NCBI RefSeq assembly: GCF_020010925.1
Contig: NZ_JAGJBZ010000002.1
Location: 1,488,001-1,552,000, forward strand
Length of the DNA stretch: 64,000 nucleotides
Reading direction: 5' to 3'
Origin: Streptomyces griseiscabiei
GTDB taxonomy: Bacteria > Actinomycetota > Actinomycetes > Streptomycetales > Streptomycetaceae
Position numbers and translations under genes: made by a program. The notes below the pieces were generated by a model that searched no databases, had not been told where the DNA came from, and saw only the letters and a list, made by a program, of their open reading frames with translations. The number at the start of each line of letters is the position of its first letter. Within the stretch, counting starts at the first letter, position 1. Below, piece by piece: positions 19,750 through 27,393 of this stretch.

Positions 19750-20511
19750 TCAGGCGCTCGCGCCGACCCGGGTCCGCGACAGTGTCTCCACGGACGCCTC
19801 GTCGTAGCGGCGCAGCAGCAGCCGGGCCACCTCCGGTGCCGGGCCCAGGACGTCGGCCAGGACATCCGCCCCGGCGGCTCCCCGCGCGATACGGTCCGGG
19901 AGCCGGCCGGGCGCGAGGACGTACGGCGCCACGGCCACCCGTTCGCAGCCGAGGGCCCGCAGCTCCCGTACGGCGTCCTCGGTGCGGGGGAGTGAAGCGG
20001 AGGCGAACGCGGGTCGCACGGCGCACCAACCGGTGTGCCACCACTCCCGCGCGATATCGGCGATCACCGCGATCGCCTCCGGGTCACAGGACCCCGCCGA
20101 GGCCAGCACGACCCCGGTCGAGGACTTGTCGGCGGGGCTCAACCCTGCCTCGTACAGACGGCGTTCGAGGGCCGAGCGCAGCAGGGGCGAGGGGCCCAGC
20201 ACCTCCGCCTGGCGGATGCGCAGGCTCGGCGGGGCCTCCCGCAGGACCGCCGGGATGTCGGCCTTGGCGTGGAAGGCGCGGGTGAGGAGGAGGGGGAGGG
20301 CGACGACGTCCCGGACGCCCTCCGCCGCCAGCGACTCCAGCACCGCCGGGACGGAGGGGACGTTGAAGTCCAGGAAGCCGGTCTCCACGCGCAGCCCGGG
20401 GCGCAGCGTCCGCACCCGCCGGACGAGGGCGTGCACGGTCGCGGCGTGCCGCGGATCGCGGCTGCCGTGGGCGACGACGAGGAGGACCGGCTTCCCGGAC
20501 ACGGGGAACAC
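19750..20511 (-). CDS. Sirohydrochlorin chelatase-like protein (CbiX/SirB family)
   Basis: A 253-aa two-domain chelatase that inserts iron (or cobalt) into sirohydrochlorin. The N-terminal half has the metal-site histidine in LLVVAHGSRDPRHA and a second in PLLLTRAFHAKADIP; the C-terminal half repeats the fold (GVVLASAGSCDPEA, VAVAPYVLAPGRLPD). It is the last gene of the sulfur operon, where siroheme is needed by the sulfite reductase encoded at the front. It starts at GTG 20509-20511, six bases after the permease stop, with GAAGAG upstream; a second in-frame GTG at 20502 is possible. Confidence 0.85.
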   Translation of the reverse strand: MFPVSGKPVLLVVAHGSRDPRHAATVHALVRRVRTLRPGLRVETGFLDFNVPSVPAVLESLAAEGVRDVVALPLLLTRAFHAKADIPAVLREAPPSLRIRQAEVLGPSPLLRSALERRLYEAGLSPADKSSTGVVLASAGSCDPEAIAVIADIAREWWHTGWCAVRPAFASASLPRTEDAVRELRALGCERVAVAPYVLAPGRLPDRIARGAAGADVLADVLGPAPEVARLLLRRYDEASVETLSRTRVGASA

Positions 20512-20516
20512 GGGGA

Positions 20517-21428
20517 TCAGCTCTTCACCAGCAGCCCGCGGCTGCGCAGGACCCACCGCTCCAGCGGGCTGAAGATCAGCAGGTCGATGGCGATACCGAC
20601 GATCAGGATGAGGAAGATCGCGAGGAACACCTGCGGCATGCTGCTGTTGGTGCGGCCCGCCTCCAGCATCTGGCCGAGGCCGGAGCCGATGTCGGGTGCC
20701 TTGGCGATGATCTCCGCGGCCATCAGCGAGCGCCAGGAGAACGCCCAGCCCTGCTTCAGACCGGCGACATAGCCGGGCAGCGCGGCCGGCATCACGATGT
20801 GCCAGGTGCCCTTCAGCCCGGTGGCGCCCAGGGTGCGGCCCGCCCGCAGGAACAGCGGCGGCACCTGGTCGATACCGGACACCAGACCGTTGGCGATGGA
20901 CGGGACCGCGCCGAGCAGGATCACCGTGTACATCACCGACGGCTCCAGGCCCAGCCAGACCACCGCGGCCGGCACCCACGCCACCGACGGCAGCGACTGC
21001 AGACCGGAGAGGATCGGGCCGATCGCCGCCCGGACGACCCGGACCCGGGCCACCAGCAGACCCAGCGGGGTGCCGATCGCCAGAGCGGCCAGGAAGCCGA
21101 GCAGACCGCGGGAGACGCTGGTCCAGATGGACTCCAGCAGCGTGCCCTGCAGCCAGGCCTGCCGGACCTCGTCCCACACCGCCGAGGGCGCGGGCAGCTT
21201 GTAGGCGGGCGCGACCTCCGCGAGGACGAGCAGCTGCCAGACCGCCAGCACCAGCGCGACCGCGGTGATCGGGGGCAGCACCTTCTGGACGAGGACCTGG
21301 CGCAGCGGCGGACGCCCGGTCTGTACCGAGTCCAGCGCGTCGAGGCCCGCCTCCAGACCGGCGAGGTCGTCGGCGTCCTTGACGTCCTTGCCGGGACCGG
21401 CGTCGCTCGTGGTCTCAGTGCTGGCCAT
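20517..21428 (-). CDS. ABC transporter permease, sulfonate/nitrate/taurine type (SsuC-like)
   Basis: A 303-aa inner-membrane permease of the SsuC/TauC group. After about 60 acidic cytoplasmic residues, membrane segments are visible from ITAVALVLAVWQLLVL. The family signature GLQSLPSVAWVPAAVVWLGLEPS and the EAA-type loop AGRTLGATGLKGTWHIVMPAALPGYVAG are intact. The ATG at 21428 lies 14 bases inside the ATPase gene and has AAGGAG about 11 bases upstream, hidden in the ATPase 3' end, so the genes are coupled. With the ATPase and lipoprotein it forms a complete importer, probably for alkanesulfonates given the surrounding sulfur genes. Confidence 0.9.
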   Translation of the reverse strand: MASTETTSDAGPGKDVKDADDLAGLEAGLDALDSVQTGRPPLRQVLVQKVLPPITAVALVLAVWQLLVLAEVAPAYKLPAPSAVWDEVRQAWLQGTLLESIWTSVSRGLLGFLAALAIGTPLGLLVARVRVVRAAIGPILSGLQSLPSVAWVPAAVVWLGLEPSVMYTVILLGAVPSIANGLVSGIDQVPPLFLRAGRTLGATGLKGTWHIVMPAALPGYVAGLKQGWAFSWRSLMAAEIIAKAPDIGSGLGQMLEAGRTNSSMPQVFLAIFLILIVGIAIDLLIFSPLERWVLRSRGLLVKS

Positions 21429-22203
21429 GGCGGCGGATCTCCTTGCGCAGTTCTTCGGTGATCTCGACGGACAGCTCCGCCACGGCGGTGTCCTCGATAC
21501 GGCGCGGCTGCGGAATGCCCACGGTCCACTCGCGGGCCACCCGGCCGGGGCGCGAGGACAGCAGGACGACACGCTCGGCGAGCCGTACCGCCTCGCGGAC
21601 GTTGTGCGTCACGAACAGCACGGAGACCTGTGTCTCGCTCCAGATCCGGGTCAGCTCGTCGTGGAGCACGTCCCGGGTGATGGCGTCGAGCGCGGCGAAC
21701 GGCTCGTCCATCAGCAGCAGTTTGCTCTCCTGCGCCAGGGCGCGGGCCAGGGCGACCCGCTGGCGCATACCGCCGGACAGCTCGTGCACCCGCTTGCCGT
21801 AGGCGCCCTGGAGCCGGACCAGACCGAGCAGTTCCTCGGTCCGCTCGCGGCGGTCGTTCTTCGGAACTCCCCTGAGCTTCAGGGCGAGTTCGATGTTCTT
21901 GCCCGCGGTCAGCCACGGGAAGAGGGCGTGCTCCTGGAACATCAGGGCCGGACGCCCGTCGGTCGTGATCCGGCCGGCCGTCGGGTCGTCGAGACCCGCG
22001 ACCAGATTGAGCAGCGTCGACTTGCCGCAGCCCGAGGCTCCCAGGAGGGTGACGAACTCGCCCGGAGCGACATCGAGCGTGATGTCGTCCAGGACGAGCT
22101 GCTGCCCGGCGGGCCCGGCGAAGGACTTCGATACGTGCTCGATACGGGCGGCGTGCTCGACGGCCCGGACGCCGTCGGCGGCCTTGGCGAGTGCGGTGGC
22201 CAT
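21415..22203 (-). CDS. ABC transporter ATP-binding protein, sulfonate type (SsuB-like)
   Basis: A 262-aa ATPase that powers the adjacent permease. Walker A is GASGCGKST, the signature is LSGGMRQRVALARAL, Walker B is KLLLMDEPFAALD, followed by a switch histidine in VLFVTHNVREAV. The pattern SSRPGRVAREW after the H-loop is typical of the nitrate/sulfonate/taurine subfamily. The ATG at 22203 is chosen because AGGAGG sits eight bases upstream; a GTG at 22212 would lie on that site. No regulatory domain is fused to it. Confidence 0.92.
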   Translation of the reverse strand: MATALAKAADGVRAVEHAARIEHVSKSFAGPAGQQLVLDDITLDVAPGEFVTLLGASGCGKSTLLNLVAGLDDPTAGRITTDGRPALMFQEHALFPWLTAGKNIELALKLRGVPKNDRRERTEELLGLVRLQGAYGKRVHELSGGMRQRVALARALAQESKLLLMDEPFAALDAITRDVLHDELTRIWSETQVSVLFVTHNVREAVRLAERVVLLSSRPGRVAREWTVGIPQPRRIEDTAVAELSVEITEELRKEIRRHGQH

Positions 22204-22246
22204 GGTCGTCACCTCCTGGGAACTCAGCGGACTGCGCGGTGGGCGG

Positions 22247-23359
22247 TTACTTGACGCCGAGACCGGCGTCGTCGACCTCGTCGTCGCCCTCGGCCTTGAG
22301 GACCTTGTTGAGCAGCGACAGGTCGTAGATGCCGTCGAGCTTCGGGTCCTCCAGCAGACCGGCCTTGACCGCGTGGTCCGCCTCGGTCTGCAGGGTGGAG
22401 GCCAGCGGGTCGTTGATGAACTGGATGGACTTCCACGCCGGGTCGAGCACCTCGGCCGGCAGCTCCTTGCCGGAGTCGGCCTTGAGCTGGGCGTTGGCCG
22501 CGGCCTTCGCCCCGTCCGGGTCGGAGCCGATGTACGCGTTGGTCTTGACCGAGCCGCGCAGCACGGCCTCGACGACGTCCGGGTGCTCCTTCAGGAACTC
22601 CTGGCGCACGATGATGTTCGTGATCACGAACTTCTTGTCCGGCCACAGGTCGGCCTCGTCCAGCAGCACCTTCGCGCCCTCGGCGACCAGCTTGGACGCG
22701 GTCGGCTCCGGCACCCAGGCGCCGTCGATGGCACCGGACTTGTAGGCGTCCGGGGCGACGGAGTTCTCCGTGCGGACCACGGACACATCGCCCTTGCCGG
22801 TGTTCGCGTCGACCTTCCAGCCCTGCTCCGCGATCCAGTTGAGGAACGCCACGTCCTGGGTGTTGCCGAGCTGAGGGGTGGCGATCTTCTTGCCCTTGAC
22901 GTCCTTCAGGGACTTGATCTTGTCCGGGTTGACGACGAGCTTCACACCGCCGGAGGCCGAGCCGCCGATGATGCGCAGGTTGGCGCCGTCCGCCTTGGTG
23001 TAGCCGTTGATCGCCGGGGAGGGGCCGATCCAGCCGATGTCGATGGAGCCGCCGTTGAGGGCCTCGATCTCGGAGGGGCCGGCGTTGAAGGTCGTGTACT
23101 TCGCCTTAGTACCGCCCAGCTCCTTCTGGAAGAAGCCCTTCTGGATGCCGACCAGGGCGGTGGCGTGGGTGAGGTTGCCGAAGTAGCCGATGTTGACGGT
23201 GTCGACACCGTCGATCTTCTTGGCCCCGGCGGCGACCTTGTCGGTCTTGGCCTCGGTCGACTGGGAACCGTAACCGCAGGCGGCGAGGGTGAGGAGAGGC
23301 AGCGCGGCGACGGCGGCGAAGGTGCGCCGGAAAGCGGCGGAGCGGCGAAGTGCAGGCAC
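22247..23359 (-). CDS. Aliphatic sulfonate-type ABC substrate-binding lipoprotein (SsuA-like)
   Basis: A 370-aa solute-binding lipoprotein, lipobox LTLAAC with Cys28. The mature protein follows the SsuA/TauA/NrtA pattern: NIGYFGNLTHATALVGIQKGFF, then SEIEALNGGSIDIGWIGPSPAING, KGKKIATPQLGNTQDVAF and YKSGAIDGAWVPEPTASKLV. The close coupling to the sulfate genes argues for alkanesulfonate or another organosulfur ligand, but nitrate or taurine binders look alike. The GTG at 23359 has GAGAGG about 9 bases upstream. A gap of 219 bases from cysN allows a separate promoter, though none is clear. Confidence 0.88.
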   Translation of the reverse strand: MPALRRSAAFRRTFAAVAALPLLTLAACGYGSQSTEAKTDKVAAGAKKIDGVDTVNIGYFGNLTHATALVGIQKGFFQKELGGTKAKYTTFNAGPSEIEALNGGSIDIGWIGPSPAINGYTKADGANLRIIGGSASGGVKLVVNPDKIKSLKDVKGKKIATPQLGNTQDVAFLNWIAEQGWKVDANTGKGDVSVVRTENSVAPDAYKSGAIDGAWVPEPTASKLVAEGAKVLLDEADLWPDKKFVITNIIVRQEFLKEHPDVVEAVLRGSVKTNAYIGSDPDGAKAAANAQLKADSGKELPAEVLDPAWKSIQFINDPLASTLQTEADHAVKAGLLEDPKLDGIYDLSLLNKVLKAEGDDEVDDAGLGVK

Positions 23360-23578
23360 GGGAGGTGTTCCTCTCGGAGGCCCGGCGGTCACGGTCTCTC
23401 AGGTCGTGGCCGGGAGGTCGGGTTTTCGTCTACGGCGGTGGGGGGTGAGGGCGCGCAAGCGGTGCGCGTACGTCATCGCACACATCGCGCGACCCCGCCC
23501 TGCCCGCTGCCGAGGGCGCCGCTGCCGACCCGGCCGCCCTCCTTCGCGAACGTCGCGTAGTGGTCCACAAGGTTCATG

Positions 23579-24907
23579 TCAGAAGTCCCACCCGTCGTCC
23601 TCGGCCTCGTCCTTGACGGGCTCGGGGGAGGCGAACGACTCGCCGACCATGCCGGCGGTCAGTGTGGTGCCGTCGGAGGGGTCGATCAGGATGAAGGAGC
23701 CGGTGCGCCGGGAGTCGGCGTAGGAGTCGACGGGCAGCGCCTCCGCCGTACGGACCTTCACCCGGCCGATGTCGTTGGCGACGAGCTGTCCCGGGTGCGG
23801 GTGCAGGGAGAGGTCGTCGAGGGTCAGCCGGGACGGGATGTCCTTGACGATCGCCTTGACCGTGCGGGTGCCGTGCTTGAGCAGCACCCGGTGGCCCACC
23901 GTCAGCGGCTGGTCGGCCACATGGCAGACGGTCGCCTCGATGTCCTGCGTCGTCGCGGGCGCGTCCTTGCTGGGGACGAGGAGATCGCCGCGCGAGATGT
24001 CGATGTCGTCCTCCAGCAGGAGGGTGACCGACTGCGGGGTGTGGGCCGAGTCGACCGGCTCGCCGAGGAGGTCGATACCCGTGACCTTCGTGGCACGGCC
24101 GGAGGGCAGGACCGTCACCGCGTCGCCGACCCGGAACGTACCGGCCGCGATCTGGCCCGCGTACCCCCGGTAGTCCGGGTGCTCGGCGGTCTGCGGACGG
24201 ATCACGTACTGCACGGGCAGCCGGGCGTGGCAGTGCGCCAGGTCGTGGCTGACCGGGACCGACTCCAGGTGCTCCAGGAAGGTCGGGCCGCCGTACCAGT
24301 CCATGTTGGCGGAGGGCTCCACCACGTTGTCGCCGGCGAGCGCCGAGATCGGGATGGAGGTGATCTCCGGGACGCCCAGCTCGGACGCGTACGCCGTGAA
24401 CTCCTCGGCGATCGCGGCGAAGACCCGCTCCTCGTAGGCGACGAGGTCCATCTTGTTGACGGCCAGCACCACATGCGGGACGCGCAGCAGCGCGGCGATC
24501 GCGGCGTGCCGGCGGGTCTGCTCGACGACCCCGTTGCGGGCGTCGACCAGGATCACCGTCAGCTCGGCGGTGGAGGCGCCGGTGACCATGTTGCGGGTGT
24601 ACTGCACATGGCCGGGGGTGTCGGCGAGGATGAACCGGCGCTTGGCGGTGGCGAAGTAGCGGTAGGCCACGTCGATGGTGATGCCCTGCTCGCGCTCGGC
24701 CCGCAGGCCGTCGGTGAGCAGTGCGAGGTCGGGCCCCTCCTGGCCACGGCTCGCCGAGGCGCGCTCCACGGCCTCCAGCTGGTCGGTGAGGACCGACTTG
24801 GAGTCGTGCAGCAGCCGCCCGACGAGGGTGGACTTGCCGTCGTCGACCGAACCGGCGGTGGCGAACCGCAGCAGGGTCGTCTCGGTGAGTTCCGTGGTCG
24901 TGGTCAT
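23579..24907 (-). CDS. cysN: Sulfate adenylyltransferase subunit 1 CysN (GTPase)
   Basis: The 442-aa GTPase subunit of heterodimeric ATP sulfurylase, which couples GTP hydrolysis to formation of adenosine 5'-phosphosulfate (APS) from ATP and sulfate. The GTP-binding motifs are GSVDDGKST (P-loop), LADTPGHVQYTRN (G3) and AVNKMDL (G4), with EF-Tu-like beta-barrel domains after them. There is no fused APS kinase domain; that is the separate cysC. It begins two bases after the cysD stop. Cytosolic. Confidence 0.97.
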   Translation of the reverse strand: MTTTTELTETTLLRFATAGSVDDGKSTLVGRLLHDSKSVLTDQLEAVERASASRGQEGPDLALLTDGLRAEREQGITIDVAYRYFATAKRRFILADTPGHVQYTRNMVTGASTAELTVILVDARNGVVEQTRRHAAIAALLRVPHVVLAVNKMDLVAYEERVFAAIAEEFTAYASELGVPEITSIPISALAGDNVVEPSANMDWYGGPTFLEHLESVPVSHDLAHCHARLPVQYVIRPQTAEHPDYRGYAGQIAAGTFRVGDAVTVLPSGRATKVTGIDLLGEPVDSAHTPQSVTLLLEDDIDISRGDLLVPSKDAPATTQDIEATVCHVADQPLTVGHRVLLKHGTRTVKAIVKDIPSRLTLDDLSLHPHPGQLVANDIGRVKVRTAEALPVDSYADSRRTGSFILIDPSDGTTLTAGMVGESFASPEPVKDEAEDDGWDF

Positions 24908-24909
24908 GC

Positions 24910-25848
24910 CTAGAAGTACCCCTCGCGCTTACGGTCTTCCATCGCGGCCTCGGACATCTTGTCGTCGGCGCGGGTCGCGCCCCGCTCGGTGAGCCGGGAG
25001 GCGGCGATCTCGGTGATCACGGCGTCCAGCGTGGTCGCGTCGGAGTCGACGGCACCCGTGCAGGACATGTCGCCCACGGTGCGGTAGCGCACGAGGCGCT
25101 TCTCCACGTTCTCGCCGTCCTTGGGGCCGCCCCACTCACCGGCGGTCAGCCACATCCCGGCCCGCTGGAACACCTCACGCTCGTGCGCGAAGTAGATCTC
25201 CGGCAGTTCGATGCCCTCGCGGGCGATGTACTGCCACACGTCCAGCTCGGTCCAGTTGGAGAGCGGGAACACGCGGACGTGCTCACCGGGAGCGTGCCGG
25301 CCGTTGTACAGGTTCCACAGTTCCGGGCGCTGGCGCCGCGGGTCCCACTGGGAGAACTCGTCGCGGAGCGAGAACACCCGCTCCTTGGCGCGCGCCTTCT
25401 CCTCGTCGCGGCGCCCGCCGCCGAAGACGGCGTCGAACTTCTCCGCCTGGATCTTCTCGGTCAGCGGCACGGTCTGCAGCGGGTTGCGGGTGCCGTCGGG
25501 ACGCTCCTTCAGCACCCCCCGGTCGATGTAGTCCTGGACGGAGGCGACATGCAGCCGCAGGTTGTGCCGGGCGACCGTGCGGTCGCGGTACTCCAGGACC
25601 TCGGGGAAGTTGTGCCCGGTGTCCACGTGCAGGAGGGTGAAGGGGATCGTCGCCGGGGCGAAGGCCTTCAGCGCCAGGTGGAGCATGACGATGGAGTCCT
25701 TGCCGCCGGAGAACAGGATCACCGGCCGCTCGAACTCCCCCGCCACCTCACGGAAGATGTGGACGGCCTCGGACTCCAGGGCGTCCAGATGGGACAGGGT
25801 GTACGGGGTGGCGGTCTCGCCGGAGACGGCCGCGACGGTCGTCGTCAT
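24910..25848 (-). CDS. cysD: Sulfate adenylyltransferase subunit 2 CysD
   Basis: The 312-aa catalytic subunit of ATP sulfurylase, an N-type pyrophosphatase-fold (PP-loop) protein. The SGGKDSIVMLHLALKAF loop binds ATP; the arginine-rich FGGGRRDEEKARAKERVFSLR and DMSCTGAVDS near the C-terminus are conserved in CysD. Its ATG overlaps the cysC stop (ATGA). It works with CysN encoded immediately downstream. Confidence 0.97.
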   Translation of the reverse strand: MTTTVAAVSGETATPYTLSHLDALESEAVHIFREVAGEFERPVILFSGGKDSIVMLHLALKAFAPATIPFTLLHVDTGHNFPEVLEYRDRTVARHNLRLHVASVQDYIDRGVLKERPDGTRNPLQTVPLTEKIQAEKFDAVFGGGRRDEEKARAKERVFSLRDEFSQWDPRRQRPELWNLYNGRHAPGEHVRVFPLSNWTELDVWQYIAREGIELPEIYFAHEREVFQRAGMWLTAGEWGGPKDGENVEKRLVRYRTVGDMSCTGAVDSDATTLDAVITEIAASRLTERGATRADDKMSEAAMEDRKREGYF

Positions 25849-26390
25849 GCCAGACCCCTCTCGATGAGCAGCTTGTGGACCAGTGCCGCGGACTCCTGGA
25901 CCGTCTGGTCCTGCGACTCGATGCGCAGATCCGGGGTCTCGGGCGCCTCGTAGGGGTCGTCGACCCCGGTCAGGCCGGAGATCTCACCGGCCGCCTGCTT
26001 GGCGTACAGGCCCTTCACATCACGTACGGAGCAGACCTCGACCGGCGTGGCCACATGCACCTCGACATACGCGGCGCCGCTCGCCGAGTGACGCCCCCGG
26101 ACCGCCTCGCGGCTGTCGGCGTAGGGCGCGATGACCGGGACGAGCGCCTTGACGCCGTTACGGGCGAGGAGGTCGGCGAGGAAGCCGATGCGCTGCACGT
26201 TGGTGTGCCGGTCGGCGCGGCTGAAGCCCAGGTCCGCGGTGAGGAACTCGCGGATCTCGTCGCCGTCGAGGACCTCCACGAGGTGGCCGTCCTCGCGCAG
26301 CCGGCCCGCGAGTTCGTAGGCGATGGTGGTCTTGCCGGCACTCGGCAGACCCGTGAGCCAGACGGTGGCTCCGGTGGCTCCGGTCGTCAC
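25845..26390 (-). CDS. cysC: Adenylylsulfate kinase CysC
   Basis: A 181-aa kinase that phosphorylates APS to 3'-phosphoadenylylsulfate (PAPS). P-loop GLPSAGKTT is near residue 11, followed by DGDEIREFL, RADRHTNVQRIGF and CSVRDVKGLYAKQ, all standard. I start at the GTG at 26388-26390, which has AGGAG eight bases upstream; a GTG overlapping the cysH stop at 26441 would add 17 low-complexity residues. PAPS is not needed if CysH uses APS, so CysC may serve sulfotransferases. Confidence 0.95.
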   Translation of the reverse strand: MTTGATGATVWLTGLPSAGKTTIAYELAGRLREDGHLVEVLDGDEIREFLTADLGFSRADRHTNVQRIGFLADLLARNGVKALVPVIAPYADSREAVRGRHSASGAAYVEVHVATPVEVCSVRDVKGLYAKQAAGEISGLTGVDDPYEAPETPDLRIESQDQTVQESAALVHKLLIERGLA

Positions 26391-26437
26391 GTGGTTCTCC
26401 TGGTTCTTCACAGGAACGGGGGCGTCGTTCTTCGCGG

Positions 26438-27217
26438 TCACAGGTGCAACCCGCACTCGGTCTTGGCGTTCCCGGCCCAGCGGCCGGCCCGCGCGTCCTC
26501 GCCCGGGGCGACCCGGCGGGTGCAGGGGGCGCAGCCCACGGAGGCGTAGCCGTCCATCAGCAGGGGGTTGGTGAGCACACCGTGCTCGGCGACGTAGGCG
26601 TCCACGTCGTCCTGCGTCCAGCGCGCTATCGGGGAGACCTTGATCTTGCCGCGCTTGTCGTCCCAGCCGACGACCGGGGTGTTCGCCCGGGTCGGGGACT
26701 CGTCGCGGCGCAGGCCCGTCGCCCAGGCGTCGAACCTGGTCAGGCCCTCCTCCAGCGGCTTGACCTTGCGCAGGAAGCAGCAGAGGTCGGGGTCGCGGTC
26801 GTGCAGCTTCGGCCCGTACTCGGCGTCCTGCTCGGCGACCGTCTGCCGCGGGGTGATCGTGAGGACGTTGACGTCCATCACGGCCTCGACGGCGTCCCGG
26901 GTGCCGATGGTCTCCGGGAAGTGGTAGCCGGTGTCGAGGAAGACGACGTCCACACCGGGCCTGGCCCGGGAGGCGAGGTGCGCGACGACCGCGTCCTCCA
27001 TGGAGGAGGTCACGCAGAAGCGCTTGCCGAAGGTGTCCACGGCCCACTGAAGGATCTCCAGCGCCGAGGCGTCCTCCAGATCACGGCCGGCCTGCTCGGC
27101 GAGCGCCTTCAGTTCGGCGCGCTTCGCCGCGTCCGGTCCGTCCGCGTCCGTCGAGGAACCGGACGCGGCCGTGGACGAGGATGTATCGGAGTCCGAGTCC
27201 GTCTGAACGGCAGTCAT
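26438..27217 (-). CDS. cysH: Adenylyl-sulfate reductase CysH (Fe-S type)
   Basis: A 259-aa thioredoxin-dependent reductase that releases sulfite from adenylylated sulfate. The four cysteines of a [4Fe-4S] cluster are present, Cys146-Cys147 and Cys229-x2-Cys232, with the catalytic C-terminal KTECGLHL (Cys255). In this family the CC...CxxC set marks enzymes that prefer APS over PAPS. An acidic, serine-rich N-terminal extension of about 30 residues precedes the conserved part. The ATG overlaps the stop of the 59-aa gene, with GGAGGGG about 8 bases before. Confidence 0.95.
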   Translation of the reverse strand: MTAVQTDSDSDTSSSTAASGSSTDADGPDAAKRAELKALAEQAGRDLEDASALEILQWAVDTFGKRFCVTSSMEDAVVAHLASRARPGVDVVFLDTGYHFPETIGTRDAVEAVMDVNVLTITPRQTVAEQDAEYGPKLHDRDPDLCCFLRKVKPLEEGLTRFDAWATGLRRDESPTRANTPVVGWDDKRGKIKVSPIARWTQDDVDAYVAEHGVLTNPLLMDGYASVGCAPCTRRVAPGEDARAGRWAGNAKTECGLHL

Positions 27218-27393
27218 ATGTGATCCCCTCCGCTGTCGGCTCGCTCAAGCCCTCGGGACAACAACCCGAGGAACTTCAACTGGAAGGCTCGATTGCAGGC
27301 TCCGCATTCCCACGCGCCGTGTCCCGTCTCGTTGGGGCGCAGGTCCTCGTCACCGCAGTAGGGGCAGTAGAAAGGGGCGGCTCGTTCGCTCAT
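27214..27393 (-). CDS. 59-aa double-CxxC zinc-ribbon-like protein between cysI and cysH
   Basis: A small gene found by reading the strand. Its ATG (27391-27393) overlaps the cysI stop and its TGA (27214-27216) overlaps the cysH start, so it is coupled on both sides. The 59-aa product has two CxxC pairs, Cys10-PY-Cys13 and Cys30-GA-Cys33, spaced like a small zinc ribbon or rubredoxin-like knuckle, then a basic/hydrophobic tail (FQLKFLGLLSRGLE). I recall the same small gene at this place in other Streptomyces sulfur operons, without an assigned function. It could be a metal chaperone, an electron carrier for sulfite reduction or a regulator; nothing in the sequence decides. Confidence 0.85.
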   Translation of the reverse strand: MSERAAPFYCPYCGDEDLRPNETGHGAWECGACNRAFQLKFLGLLSRGLERADSGGDHI

